Below, in pieces: positions 37,990-46,374 of a stretch of DNA of 64,000 nucleotides. Below the pieces are notes generated by a model, which made no database searches, had not been told where the DNA came from, and worked only from the letters and a program-made list of their open reading frames with translations. Position 1 is the first letter of the stretch; each line of letters starts with the position of its first letter. A program made the position numbers and the translations under genes. Source of the DNA: Cytophagaceae bacterium (GTDB lineage Bacteria; Bacteroidota; Bacteroidia; Cytophagales; Cytophagaceae); the NCBI GenBank assembly GCA_021151805.1, contig JAGKWN010000008.1, forward strand, positions 1-64,000, written 5' to 3'.

Positions 37990-38202
37990 ATGAAAACATT
38001 GCATTTTAAAACCGATGTAAACTGCTCCAGCTGTATTGCTACTGTGAGCCCTGAATTGGAGTTTAAAGACAAAATTGAAAACTGGAGTATCGATATTACC
38101 AATCCGGATAATATTCTTACCATTACAACTGACTATACAGAAGAAGAGATTAAAGAAATTTTTAATAAGGTTGGCCATAAGGCAGAGCCTGTTAAGGCTT
38201 AA
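37990..38202 (+). CDS. Cytosolic copper-chaperone-like HMA mini-protein 1
   Basis: 70 residues, one HMA domain with the CxxC site NCSSC (Cys12, Cys15) and no signal peptide, so cytosolic. By eye about three quarters of its residues match the next gene product, indicating a tandem duplication. Its ends diverge: this copy is longer at the C-terminus (EPVKA). It probably carries Cu(I) to the P-type ATPase. Confidence 0.85.
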   Translation: MKTLHFKTDVNCSSCIATVSPELEFKDKIENWSIDITNPDNILTITTDYTEEEIKEIFNKVGHKAEPVKA

Positions 38203-38274
38203 AGAGAAAACATTTAGGCTTTCATTTTATAAACCTTTTCTGTCTTTTTATAAACATTTTTTAGCCTTCAAGAG

Positions 38275-38282
38275 TATCTTTG
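38275..38282 (+). promoter_or_regulatory. Putative -7 promoter box TATCTTTG
   Basis: A perfect TAnnTTTG match, 21 bp before the ATG of the second HMA mini-protein. It overlaps an upstream in-frame start codon at 38280, supporting the later ATG (38304) as the real start. Confidence 0.5.
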
Positions 38283-38303
38283 CTATCACTAACCAACAAA
38301 GAT

Positions 38304-38510
38304 ATGAAAACGCTGCATTTTAAAACCAACATCAACTGCGGAAGCTGCATTGCTACTATCAGCCCGGAATTAAACTTCAAAGATAAGATTCAGGATTGGA
38401 GCGTTGATATTGCAAGTCCGGATAAGACATTAACTATAACGTCCGATTACACGGAAGCAGAAATAAAAGAAATTCTGGAGAAGGTGGGGTACAAAGCGGA
38501 AGCAGTGTAG
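38304..38510 (+). CDS. Cytosolic copper-chaperone-like HMA mini-protein 2
   Basis: 68 residues, one HMA domain with NCGSC (Cys12, Cys15). The start is placed at 38304 because this aligns exactly with the first copy (both begin MKTLHFKT) and because a -7 box overlaps the longer frame's start. It is a tandem duplicate of the preceding gene, each copy with its own promoter-like box. The second copy is followed by the CopA gene, its likely client. Confidence 0.85.
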   Translation: MKTLHFKTNINCGSCIATISPELNFKDKIQDWSVDIASPDKTLTITSDYTEAEIKEILEKVGYKAEAV

Positions 38511-38622
38511 AGTTAACAAGCATAACCATCAACAAGCGTTTACTGCTATGCTTATTAATGGAGTGATTACACTCTGCGCTCTATACTTTTAACAAGCCTT
38601 ATAAGACATTTAAAATATAATC

Positions 38623-41139
38623 ATGATTCATACCTATACCGTAACCGGAATGTCCTGCATGGGTTGTAAAGCCAGTGTAGAAAAAGCATTAAGCAATCTT
38701 GATGGAGTTATCAATGTTACTGCTGACTTAAAAAAAGCAGAAGCAACAATTGAAATGATTTCTCACATCCCTGTGGTAAAACTACAGGAAGCATTATTAC
38801 ATGCCGGCTTACACTATACCATTGAAGAAGGCGTTCAGAAAGATGCTTCTTCTAAAGAAATAAATCATCCACATACACATAGTCATAAAAAGCTACCCGT
38901 TCCGGGCAATGGAATATATTATTGCCCGATGCATTGCGAAGGAGATAAAACCTATGATAAACCAGGTGATTGTCCTGTTTGTGGGATGGATTTGGTTGAA
39001 CAACCCCGCCTTATTTCTAAACAGCAATACACTTGTTCCATGCATCCGGAAGTGATCAAAGACGAGCCCGGAGCTTGTCCGATTTGTGGAATGGATCTTA
39101 TACCTTTAGAGCCAAGTGAAAGTGCGGAGGACAAAACGTATAATGAACTTGCTCGGAAAATGAAAATTTCCGTTGTCTTTGCATTACCTGTATTCTTCAT
39201 TTCAATGTCAGAGATGATACACAACAATCCATTGTCAAATCTTCTGAATATGAATGTTTGGAATTGGATACAATTTATCTTGACCCTGCCTATTGTATTC
39301 TATACGTGTTTCATGTTTTTTGTTCGTGCATGGAAATCTATTATCACGTGGAATTTAAATATGTTCACCCTGATAGGAATCGGATCAGGCGTGGCATTTC
39401 TATTTAGCGTGGCTGCTTTGATTTTTCCAACTGCTTTTCCCGATGAATTTAAAACCCATGATGGCAGCGTGCATTTATATTTTGAAGCGGTAGCAGTTAT
39501 TTTAACATTGGTATTATTAGGTCAATTGCTGGAAGCACGTGCACACAGCCAAACAAGCAGTTCAATAAAAGCATTGCTTAAAATGACGCCTTCTGAAGCC
39601 ACGTTGATTGAAAATGGTCAAGACAAAGTTGTATCTATTCATAATATTATCGTTGGAAATTTATTACGTGTAAAACCAGGTGACAAAATTCCGGTTGATG
39701 GGTTGATAAAGGATGGAAGCAGCACGATAGATGAATCCATGATTACAGGAGAGCCCATTCCCGTTGATAAAAAAGAAGGTGATAAAGTAAGCGCCGGAAC
39801 AATAAACGGAACTAAATCTTTTGTAATGGAAGCTCAAAAAGTAGGTGCTGATACCTTGTTATCTCAAATCATACAAATGGTGAACAGCGCAAGCCGATCA
39901 CGTGCTCCCATACAAAAGCTGGCAGATCTTATTTCAAAATACTTTGTGCCAATTGTAATTGCAATTTCCGTTATCACCTTTGCGATATGGTCTGTTTGGG
40001 GGCCGGAACCGGCCTATATATATGGCTTTGTAAATGCAGTTGCAGTTTTAATTATTGCTTGCCCCTGTGCCTTAGGCTTAGCAACTCCCATGTCTGTTAT
40101 GGTTGGTATCGGTAAAGGCGCTCAAGAAGGAATACTCATTAAAAATGCTGAAGCTCTAGAAATTATGAATAAAGTAACTGTTCTAATTACGGATAAAACA
40201 GGTACAATCACAGAAGGAAAACCATCTGTTAATAAAGTATTTGCTATTGAAGGATATTCGGAAGAAGATCTAATACAGCTAATAGCTTCGTTGAATCAAT
40301 ACAGCGAACATCCTTTAGCAACAGCAGTAACCAGATATGGCAAAGAAAAAGGAATCACATTTATTGACGCAAAAGATTTTGAAGCTATCGCTGGTAAAGG
40401 GGTTACAGGCATAATAAATGATAAAAAAGTTTCCTTAGGTAATTTAAAACTTATGGAACACATGCATGTTTCAATTGTAGGCTCATTAAACACATCTATT
40501 CTAGAAGAACAAAAGCTTGGCAAAACGGTATCTTATATATCAATAAACCAGGTTGCAGTAGGTTATGTAGCTATTTCCGATGCAATAAAAACAAACAGCA
40601 AAACAGCAATTGCTGAACTAATGGAGCAGGGTGTAGAAGTAATCATGATAACCGGCGACAATAAAAATACAGCAAAGGCTGTAGCCGATGAGCTTCACTT
40701 AACTAATTTTATAGCGGAATGCCTGCCTGAAGACAAATTAAATATGATAAAAAAATTACAGGCTGAAGGAAAACTCGTTGCAATGGCAGGAGATGGTATC
40801 AATGATTCTCCCGCATTAGCACAAGCAAATGTTGGCATTGCAATGGGTACCGGAACAGATGTTGCTATTGAAAATTCTGAAATCACATTGGTTAAAGGTG
40901 ATCTGCACGGCATTGTAAAAGCAAAAAAATTAAGCCGCAATGTAATGAGAAATATTAAGCAGAATCTGTTTTTCGCATTTATATACAATGTATTGGGTGT
41001 TCCAATTGCTGCAGGTATATTGTTTCCTTTTTTTGGATTATTACTTTCGCCCATGATTGCGGCCGCGGCTATGAGTTTGAGTTCTGTGTCAGTTATAGCA
41101 AATGCGTTGAGATTAAAAAAAGCTTCTTTGGATTCTTGA
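38623..41139 (+). CDS. copA: Copper-exporting P-type ATPase (CopA-like) with HMA and two heavy-metal-binding modules
   Basis: 838 residues. Domains in order: HMA with GMSCMGC (Cys12, Cys15); two heavy-metal-binding modules (YYCPMH...CGMDLV at about 102-126 and YTCSMHPEV...CGMDLI at about 137-162); membrane domain with the metal-binding CPC (Cys480, Cys482); phosphorylated Asp in DKTGT (Asp524); the SEHP motif of the nucleotide domain; and GDGINDSP. It pumps Cu(I) out of the cytosol at the cost of ATP. The two extra cysteine modules between HMA and TM1 are typical of Bacteroidota copies. Followed by a terminator. Confidence 0.94.
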   Translation: MIHTYTVTGMSCMGCKASVEKALSNLDGVINVTADLKKAEATIEMISHIPVVKLQEALLHAGLHYTIEEGVQKDASSKEINHPHTHSHKKLPVPGNGIYYCPMHCEGDKTYDKPGDCPVCGMDLVEQPRLISKQQYTCSMHPEVIKDEPGACPICGMDLIPLEPSESAEDKTYNELARKMKISVVFALPVFFISMSEMIHNNPLSNLLNMNVWNWIQFILTLPIVFYTCFMFFVRAWKSIITWNLNMFTLIGIGSGVAFLFSVAALIFPTAFPDEFKTHDGSVHLYFEAVAVILTLVLLGQLLEARAHSQTSSSIKALLKMTPSEATLIENGQDKVVSIHNIIVGNLLRVKPGDKIPVDGLIKDGSSTIDESMITGEPIPVDKKEGDKVSAGTINGTKSFVMEAQKVGADTLLSQIIQMVNSASRSRAPIQKLADLISKYFVPIVIAISVITFAIWSVWGPEPAYIYGFVNAVAVLIIACPCALGLATPMSVMVGIGKGAQEGILIKNAEALEIMNKVTVLITDKTGTITEGKPSVNKVFAIEGYSEEDLIQLIASLNQYSEHPLATAVTRYGKEKGITFIDAKDFEAIAGKGVTGIINDKKVSLGNLKLMEHMHVSIVGSLNTSILEEQKLGKTVSYISINQVAVGYVAISDAIKTNSKTAIAELMEQGVEVIMITGDNKNTAKAVADELHLTNFIAECLPEDKLNMIKKLQAEGKLVAMAGDGINDSPALAQANVGIAMGTGTDVAIENSEITLVKGDLHGIVKAKKLSRNVMRNIKQNLFFAFIYNVLGVPIAAGILFPFFGLLLSPMIAAAAMSLSSVSVIANALRLKKASLDS

Positions 41140-41177
41140 AAAAATAATCTGGCTCTGTATCAACTCTCTGCCATAAC

Positions 41178-41219
41178 AAATGCCCGATAATTACTTTTAT
41201 ATAAACTTATCGGGCATTT
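41178..41219 (+). terminator. Intrinsic terminator after copA
   Basis: Arms of 13 bp at 41178-41190 and 41207-41219, with core TGCCCGATAA/TTATCGGGCA, a 16-nt loop and a T-rich end (TTTTTT at 41217-41222). It closes the metal-resistance island. Confidence 0.88.
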
Positions 41220-41329
41220 TTTGTGTTTTGTGCCAGAGTTAAATATTGTCAATAGCATTTTATTTAACTTAATAAATTGCATATATATTTCTTATATTCG
41301 TTTAAATCGATACGATTATTTTAGCATTA

Positions 41330-42475
41330 ATGAAAAGTGAATCAACGTATAAGGCTGCACGCATAGTAGCGGAATCTGTAGAAACAATTTTTGCGGACCA
41401 CCTGAAAAAAGCCACTATACTGGGCGAAGATAATTTAGCCTTCGTGCCCAATTCCTCCCTTATTGATTCCTTTATTGATGTTGGCTTCTGGACAAGTCTT
41501 CGCCATGAAGAAGGCCGTACACCCAGAATTTCTTTAGCATACCTGATGCCTGAACAAGCAGGCACTCCAATCATCTTTGCACAGCCGATTCCTTTCACAC
41601 CGAAAAATTTAACGAAGCTTTCTGCAGGCTATGAGCGCGCAGGTATTCACCTGGGTGTATGGCACGACGAACATAATACACTCTATGTATGGGGCGCTAC
41701 GCTTAGCCTGCCCAATTGTTGCTTTGTATTAGACATCTCAGAAGCCGGACAAGTCGTGATCAAGCACAGACGCATTGATGGGTTCGGGAAATTTTCAAAC
41801 ATTGCCGTACTGGCCGGCGATGAAATAAAAATTGTGGATGAACAGAATTCAACCAACGGTTCTTGTCCGAAGATTGTAAGTTCTTTGTTGGACTTTACAT
41901 CCATTACCTCCAGGCACGACACGGTTAATGTTATGTTACAGCTTGCTGTATCCATGCGTTCACATAAACGCGGCGGCACCCTGCTTGTCATTCCTTCACA
42001 AACAAAGGAGTGGCGCGAGTCCATCAGTCATCCGCTGCATTATGCAATTAAACCGGTATTCTCAGGTCTGGCAGATTTGATCAAGCAAAATAAAATTGAT
42101 AACTCCATTCCCAACTGGCAGGCTGTGTTATCCAAAGAAGTAGATATCATCGGCGGACTTACGGCTATTGATGGAGCGACCATTATCAATGATGAATATA
42201 AATTGCTGGCTTTCGGCGAAAAGATTGTTCAGCGTGTAGGCCAACCTATTATTGAACGAGTGATCGAAACAGAACCAATCAAAGAAAATAAACCAACCGT
42301 TGTGTTTCCTTCAAAAACAGGAGGCACAAGACATACCTCTGCTGCACAATTTGTACAGGACCAGCCCAACTCGATTGCACTGGTAGCTTCGCAGGACGGC
42401 CGTTTTACCGTGTTTGCCTGGTCTGCCAAAGAACAGCTGGTACAGGCACACCGGATTGATTCGTTATTGTTATAG
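41330..42475 (+). CDS. Putative DACNV-type protein with diadenylate-cyclase-like C-terminal domain
   Basis: 381 residues, no signal peptide or membrane segment. The N-terminal ~260 residues are an unfamiliar alpha/beta domain. The C-terminus resembles the nucleotide-cyclase domain of DisA/CdaA: DGA at 281-283 (TAIDGATI) and a TRH motif at 333-335 (GGTRHTSAAQFV), where classical enzymes have RHR. I associate the protein with the family called putative sensor domain DACNV; that name comes from memory and is unconfirmed. It could make c-di-AMP or a related nucleotide, or be an inactive sensor. It is followed 9 bp later by a YnfA-like membrane-protein gene, suggesting an operon. No defence effector gene is adjacent. 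Confidence 0.6.
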   Translation: MKSESTYKAARIVAESVETIFADHLKKATILGEDNLAFVPNSSLIDSFIDVGFWTSLRHEEGRTPRISLAYLMPEQAGTPIIFAQPIPFTPKNLTKLSAGYERAGIHLGVWHDEHNTLYVWGATLSLPNCCFVLDISEAGQVVIKHRRIDGFGKFSNIAVLAGDEIKIVDEQNSTNGSCPKIVSSLLDFTSITSRHDTVNVMLQLAVSMRSHKRGGTLLVIPSQTKEWRESISHPLHYAIKPVFSGLADLIKQNKIDNSIPNWQAVLSKEVDIIGGLTAIDGATIINDEYKLLAFGEKIVQRVGQPIIERVIETEPIKENKPTVVFPSKTGGTRHTSAAQFVQDQPNSIALVASQDGRFTVFAWSAKEQLVQAHRIDSLLL

Positions 42476-42484
42476 TTATGCTAT

Positions 42485-42808
42485 ATGAGTAACATTTTTT
42501 ATTTCATTCTTGCAGCATTATTTGAATTTGCCAGCTTTTACTTATTCTGGGCGCATTCAAGTTCTGACAAATCAATATGGATAACAATTGCCGCAATCAC
42601 ATGCCAATTTGCATTTTGGTATGTAGTAAAAAAAATAGATAAGAGCTTGTTAAGAAAAGCCTATATACTATATAGCAGTATATTCATTGTATCTACCTTA
42701 TTGTGGATGTATAAATCAGAAAATTTTTCTCCGGATACATGGGATTATATATTAGTTGGCAGTGCTCTTACAGGAATCATGATTTTATGTATTCCCAGGA
42801 TCAAATAA
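42485..42808 (+). CDS. YnfA/UPF0060-like small membrane protein
   Basis: 107 residues with four predicted membrane helices. The second half (AYILYSSIFIVSTLLW..., then SPDTWDYILVGSALTGIMIL) matches the pattern of the YnfA/UPF0060 family of small multidrug-resistance-like proteins, which has AYGGVYI...LLW followed by P..WD..G. Function is undetermined. It starts 9 bp after the DACNV-like gene and is probably co-transcribed. Confidence 0.65.
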   Translation: MSNIFYFILAALFEFASFYLFWAHSSSDKSIWITIAAITCQFAFWYVVKKIDKSLLRKAYILYSSIFIVSTLLWMYKSENFSPDTWDYILVGSALTGIMILCIPRIK

Positions 42809-42907
42809 ACCTTTTATCTTCCATATAAAATATTTAACTTTTATATACGTCTACTGTGTAAAGACACATTGACTATCATCTTATTCATTATCTGATCCGT
42901 TCGTCTT

Positions 42908-43585
42908 ATGAAAATTAGAGCAATCGTTACCGGCGCTACAGGCATGGTTGGTGAAGGCGTCATGCATGAATGCCTTCAGCACCCCAATGTTGAAGAAGTA
43001 CTCATCATCAACAGAAAACCTTCGGGACATAAACATCCTAAATTAAAAGAGATCGTCCACACGAATTTCTTTGATATTACACCAATCCAGGACCAACTGG
43101 TTGGTTACAATGCCTGCTACTTCTGCCTGGGAGTTTCTTCCATTGGTATGAATGAAGCAGACTATACTAAAATGACTTACACGCTTACGATGCATGTTGC
43201 CGAAACATTAAGCCGGTTAAACAAAGACATGACCTTCTGTTATGTTTCCGGAGCTTCAACAGACAGCACAGAGAAAGGCAAACTGATGTGGGCACGCGTA
43301 AAAGGGAAAACAGAAAACGACCTCACCAAACTTCCATTTAAGGATGTATATAATTTCAGACCAGGCTACATGCAGCCTACACCGGGTTTAAAAAATACAT
43401 TGAAGCCATACAGATACATGGCATGGATGTATCCGTTTTTTAAAGTTGTATTTAAAAATAGTGTATCAACGTTAAAAGAAGTTGGTGATGCGATGATCAA
43501 CGCAACAATCTTCGGTTTCAATAAACAGATCCTGGAAGTACCGGATATAAAAGTGCTGGCAAAGCAGACCAGTTTTGTTAAGTGA
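42908..43585 (+). CDS. NAD(P)-binding Rossmann-fold protein (atypical SDR/epimerase-like)
   Basis: 225 residues with the N-terminal nucleotide-binding motif GATGMVGEG (residues 9-17) and an atypical-SDR pattern (YFCLGVSSIGM, VSGASTDSTEKGKLMWARVKGKTE, YNFRPGYMQP). It lacks the full YxxxK of classical SDRs. Substrate unknown. It converges with the LysR gene, whose stop lies 40 bp away. Confidence 0.8.
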   Translation: MKIRAIVTGATGMVGEGVMHECLQHPNVEEVLIINRKPSGHKHPKLKEIVHTNFFDITPIQDQLVGYNACYFCLGVSSIGMNEADYTKMTYTLTMHVAETLSRLNKDMTFCYVSGASTDSTEKGKLMWARVKGKTENDLTKLPFKDVYNFRPGYMQPTPGLKNTLKPYRYMAWMYPFFKVVFKNSVSTLKEVGDAMINATIFGFNKQILEVPDIKVLAKQTSFVK

Positions 43586-43625
43586 CTTAAATTTTGCAGC
43601 AAGATCCGGAAAGGAAGTGGTTTAC

Positions 43626-44549
43626 TTAATACTTTGTAAACCAATCAAAGCTGTGATGTATAATCTCTTCCTTCTCGTTTCGTATATACTGCAGGTAAGC
43701 ATTCGCAACCGGAGAAAAATTCCTGTTCTTTAACCAGATCAGGCACCAGGTAGTCTGTATCGGAAAACCTTTCACCGGGATAATCTGCAGATCTTTATTA
43801 TTGAGTTCATTCTTAATACCTATCAATGGCATAATGGAATAACCAAGCCCGGCGATAATAGCCTGCTTCACGGCTTCATTGGATGTCAATTCCATTTTTT
43901 TACGTATAGGCAGTTTATTTTTACTGATAAAACGTTCCATGGCAAGCCTCGTACCCGACCCCTGTTCACGGAAAATCAGTGGTAGTTCTTCGAAAATGTT
44001 TTTATCATAAGGTACTTTTTTAAATTTCTTCTCATTATTGCCTACTACATAAAGTCTGTTTTTCATAAGTTCTACTTTATCAATAGGTACATTTTCGGGC
44101 AGTACGGATACAAGGGCAAAATCTACCTCATTATTCAAAAGGCTTTCCATTACCTTGCTCTTATTTGTTACATCCAGCAATAACTCAATACCCGGCTGTG
44201 CTTTCAGGAAAGCGGAAAGAAAATAAGGTATAATATATTTACCAGTAGATACACTTGAAATTTTAAGCCGTCCTGACAGGTGGCCTTTAAAGGCCATTGC
44301 TTTATAGTTGATAGCATATACTTCGTTAAGTATGCGTTCTGCCATTTCAAAGATCTCCATTCCGAAATCCGTTACATAAAGCTGACGGCCGATTACTTCC
44401 GTAAGTGCTACATCAAACTGATCCTGAAAATTTTTAAGCTGTATGGAAACTGCAGGCTGTGTCATATGCAGCTCGGCTGCTGCACGGGTTATGCTCCTGC
44501 AATGAACCACTTTAACAAATACCTGTAATTGATGTAATGTATAATTCAT
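43626..44549 (-). CDS. LysR-family transcriptional regulator
   Basis: 307 residues: N-terminal winged HTH (TLHQLQVFVKVVHCRSITRAAAELHMTQPAVSIQLKNFQ) and a periplasmic-binding-like effector domain. It is divergent from the isocitrate dehydrogenase gene across 117 bp, the classical layout for LysR regulation of a neighbour. The inducer is unknown. Confidence 0.9.
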   Translation of the reverse strand: MNYTLHQLQVFVKVVHCRSITRAAAELHMTQPAVSIQLKNFQDQFDVALTEVIGRQLYVTDFGMEIFEMAERILNEVYAINYKAMAFKGHLSGRLKISSVSTGKYIIPYFLSAFLKAQPGIELLLDVTNKSKVMESLLNNEVDFALVSVLPENVPIDKVELMKNRLYVVGNNEKKFKKVPYDKNIFEELPLIFREQGSGTRLAMERFISKNKLPIRKKMELTSNEAVKQAIIAGLGYSIMPLIGIKNELNNKDLQIIPVKGFPIQTTWCLIWLKNRNFSPVANAYLQYIRNEKEEIIHHSFDWFTKY

Positions 44550-44566
44550 AAATATATTTTATGGTT

Positions 44567-44597
44567 TTCATATTAAATATAAATAAAAATATATGAA
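44567..44597. promoter_or_regulatory. Possible regulator-binding dyad TTCATAT-N17-ATATGAA
   Basis: A 7-bp inverted repeat in the divergent LysR/icd gap, close to the LysR start. LysR proteins bind dyads containing T-N11-A. The region is very AT-rich, so a chance match is quite possible. Confidence 0.3.
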
Positions 44598-44666
44598 CAA
44601 CAAACTCTAATATTGTGTCGCCGGTTGAATGAACCGATTATGTATAACAAGTAACCTACACAGCAA

Positions 44667-46103
44667 ATGACAAAGATTACAGTAGCAAAAGGAGACGGCA
44701 TAGGGCCGGAAATTATGGATGCAACACTGCGTATCCTGCAGGCTGCGGGTGCGCAGCTTGAAATTGAAGAAATTGAAGTCGGAGAAAAAGTTTATCTGAG
44801 CGGTAACACATCAGGTATTTCAAAAGAATCATGGGATATTATCAGAAAAAATAAGGTGTTCCTGAAAGCTCCGATCACAACTCCTCAGGGCGGCGGTTAC
44901 AAAAGCTTAAATGTAACAACCCGCAAGTTCCTGGGCTTGTATTCGAATGTACGGCCATGCATGAGCTATGCACCATTTATAAAGTCAAAGCATCCGCAAA
45001 TGGATGTCGTAATCATACGCGAAAATGAAGAAGACCTTTACGCCGGCATTGAACATCAGCAGACAGATGAAGTAGTACAATGCCTTAAGCTGATCAGCCG
45101 CCCGGGCTGCGAAAAGATTATCCGCTATGCGTTTGAATACGCCAGACAGTATGGTCGCCGTAAAGTGACCTGTTTTACCAAAGACAATATCATGAAACAG
45201 ACGGATGGTTTGTTCCACCAGGTCTTTGACGAGATCGCCAAAGAATATCCGGACATTGAAAACGAGCACTGGATCATTGATATCGGCGCTGCAAAACTTG
45301 CTGACACACCGGAAGTATTTGATGTTATTGTTACACTCAATCTCTATGGCGATGTACTCTCTGACGTGGCCGCTCAAATTGCCGGGTCTGTAGGTCTTGC
45401 AGGCTCATCCAACATCGGACCCGAGTGTTCCATGTTTGAAGCCATACATGGTTCAGCACCGCGCAGAGCCGGACAAAACATGGCTAATCCTTCAGGCTTG
45501 CTGCAAGGTGCACTACTGATGCTGAATCACATTGGCCAATCAGATGTGGCTTCTTCGGTACAGAATGCCTGGCTGAAAACTATTGAAGATGGCATACACA
45601 CCTATGACATTTACAATGAAGTTACCAGCCGGGAAAAGGTTGGCACGCGGGAATTCGCAGATGCGGTAATTGCGAACCTGGGAAAACTTCCTCAACACTT
45701 GAAAGCTGTCAACTTTGAAGGCAGTAAAAAACTTGAACTGCCTGCATATGTACGCAAAGCCCCCGCTAAAAAAGAACTTGTTGGTGTAGACCTCTTTGTT
45801 CATTGGAACGGTCAACACGCAGCAGAGCTTGCCGCAAAACTGCAGCAAATACAAAGCGATAAGGTTATGCTTACCATGATCACAAACAGAGGAATTAAAG
45901 TCTGGCCGGATGGATTCCCTGAAACCTTCTGCACAGACCATTGGCGCTGCCGCTTTAAACCTTCTGATGAAAAAGGCATGGATGCTAAAGATATTGTTAG
46001 CCTGCTTTCAGCAGCCCTGGCAACACACATTGATGTTGTCAAAACAGAAAACCTCTTCCTCTTTAATGGTAAACCAGGATTCTCTCTTGGCCAGGGACAA
46101 TAA
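44667..46103 (+). CDS. icd: NADP-dependent isocitrate dehydrogenase (Thermus-type)
   Basis: Converts isocitrate to 2-oxoglutarate in the TCA cycle. 478 residues with the ICDH/IMDH motifs: GDGIGPEI near the start, RKFLGLYSNVRPC, IIRENEEDLYAGIEH, NLYGDVLSDVAAQIAGSVGLAGSSNIG and FEAIHGSAPRRAGQNMANPS. The C-terminal ~135 residues form an extra domain (ELVGVDLFVHWNGQHAAELAAKLQ) found in the Thermus-type, eukaryote-unlike ICDHs. Cofactor choice (NADP) is inferred from the family. Divergent from a LysR regulator; followed 27 bp later by two small genes. Confidence 0.92.
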   Translation: MTKITVAKGDGIGPEIMDATLRILQAAGAQLEIEEIEVGEKVYLSGNTSGISKESWDIIRKNKVFLKAPITTPQGGGYKSLNVTTRKFLGLYSNVRPCMSYAPFIKSKHPQMDVVIIRENEEDLYAGIEHQQTDEVVQCLKLISRPGCEKIIRYAFEYARQYGRRKVTCFTKDNIMKQTDGLFHQVFDEIAKEYPDIENEHWIIDIGAAKLADTPEVFDVIVTLNLYGDVLSDVAAQIAGSVGLAGSSNIGPECSMFEAIHGSAPRRAGQNMANPSGLLQGALLMLNHIGQSDVASSVQNAWLKTIEDGIHTYDIYNEVTSREKVGTREFADAVIANLGKLPQHLKAVNFEGSKKLELPAYVRKAPAKKELVGVDLFVHWNGQHAAELAAKLQQIQSDKVMLTMITNRGIKVWPDGFPETFCTDHWRCRFKPSDEKGMDAKDIVSLLSAALATHIDVVKTENLFLFNGKPGFSLGQGQ

Positions 46104-46130
46104 ATAACTCACACTTAACCAATAAAACAA

Positions 46131-46373
46131 ATGGACTTACAACTTCTAAAAGGAACATACTCTAAAGCGGAAGCACTGGGCCTGCTGACAAAACTGATTG
46201 ATGTCAAAATCAAATTCCATGAAGAAAAAATAAAAAACACCGATAGTATCGAAGACATCAAGATGCGTGAAACGAGAATTAAGGAGCTTCAGAAAAATCT
46301 ATACGAAGCCAGAATATTTATTGAAAGACTATCAGAAAAAGATATAGCACTTACCGGTAAAATACAGCTGTAA
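46131..46373 (+). CDS. Small helical hypothetical protein A (tandem paralogue of next gene)
   Basis: 80 residues, charged, soluble and mostly alpha-helical. It shares a pattern with the following gene product: short start with LLKGTYSKAEA, then LI..KI.FHE, a R..RI.ELQK helix and a C-terminal basic beta-like end (GKIQL). The two are probably an ancient duplication. I recognise this as a recurring Bacteroidota small-protein type (G-S/T-F/Y-S...EA...KI.FH) without a known function. It starts 27 bp after icd and heads the cluster of small genes, ABC exporter, HlyD and TolC. Confidence 0.75.
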   Translation: MDLQLLKGTYSKAEALGLLTKLIDVKIKFHEEKIKNTDSIEDIKMRETRIKELQKNLYEARIFIERLSEKDIALTGKIQL

Positions 46374-46374
46374 C

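Noticed and set aside
11866..41177. A 16-bp identical string (AACTCTCTGCCATAAC) at 11866-11881 and 41162-41177
   Set aside because: In 64 kb roughly half such a 16-mer match is expected by chance, and no shared context or structure was seen.
41330..42808. CBASS or related cyclic-nucleotide defence system
   Set aside because: No CD-NTase, Cap or effector gene is adjacent. The neighbours are a YnfA-like protein and a Rossmann-fold oxidoreductase.
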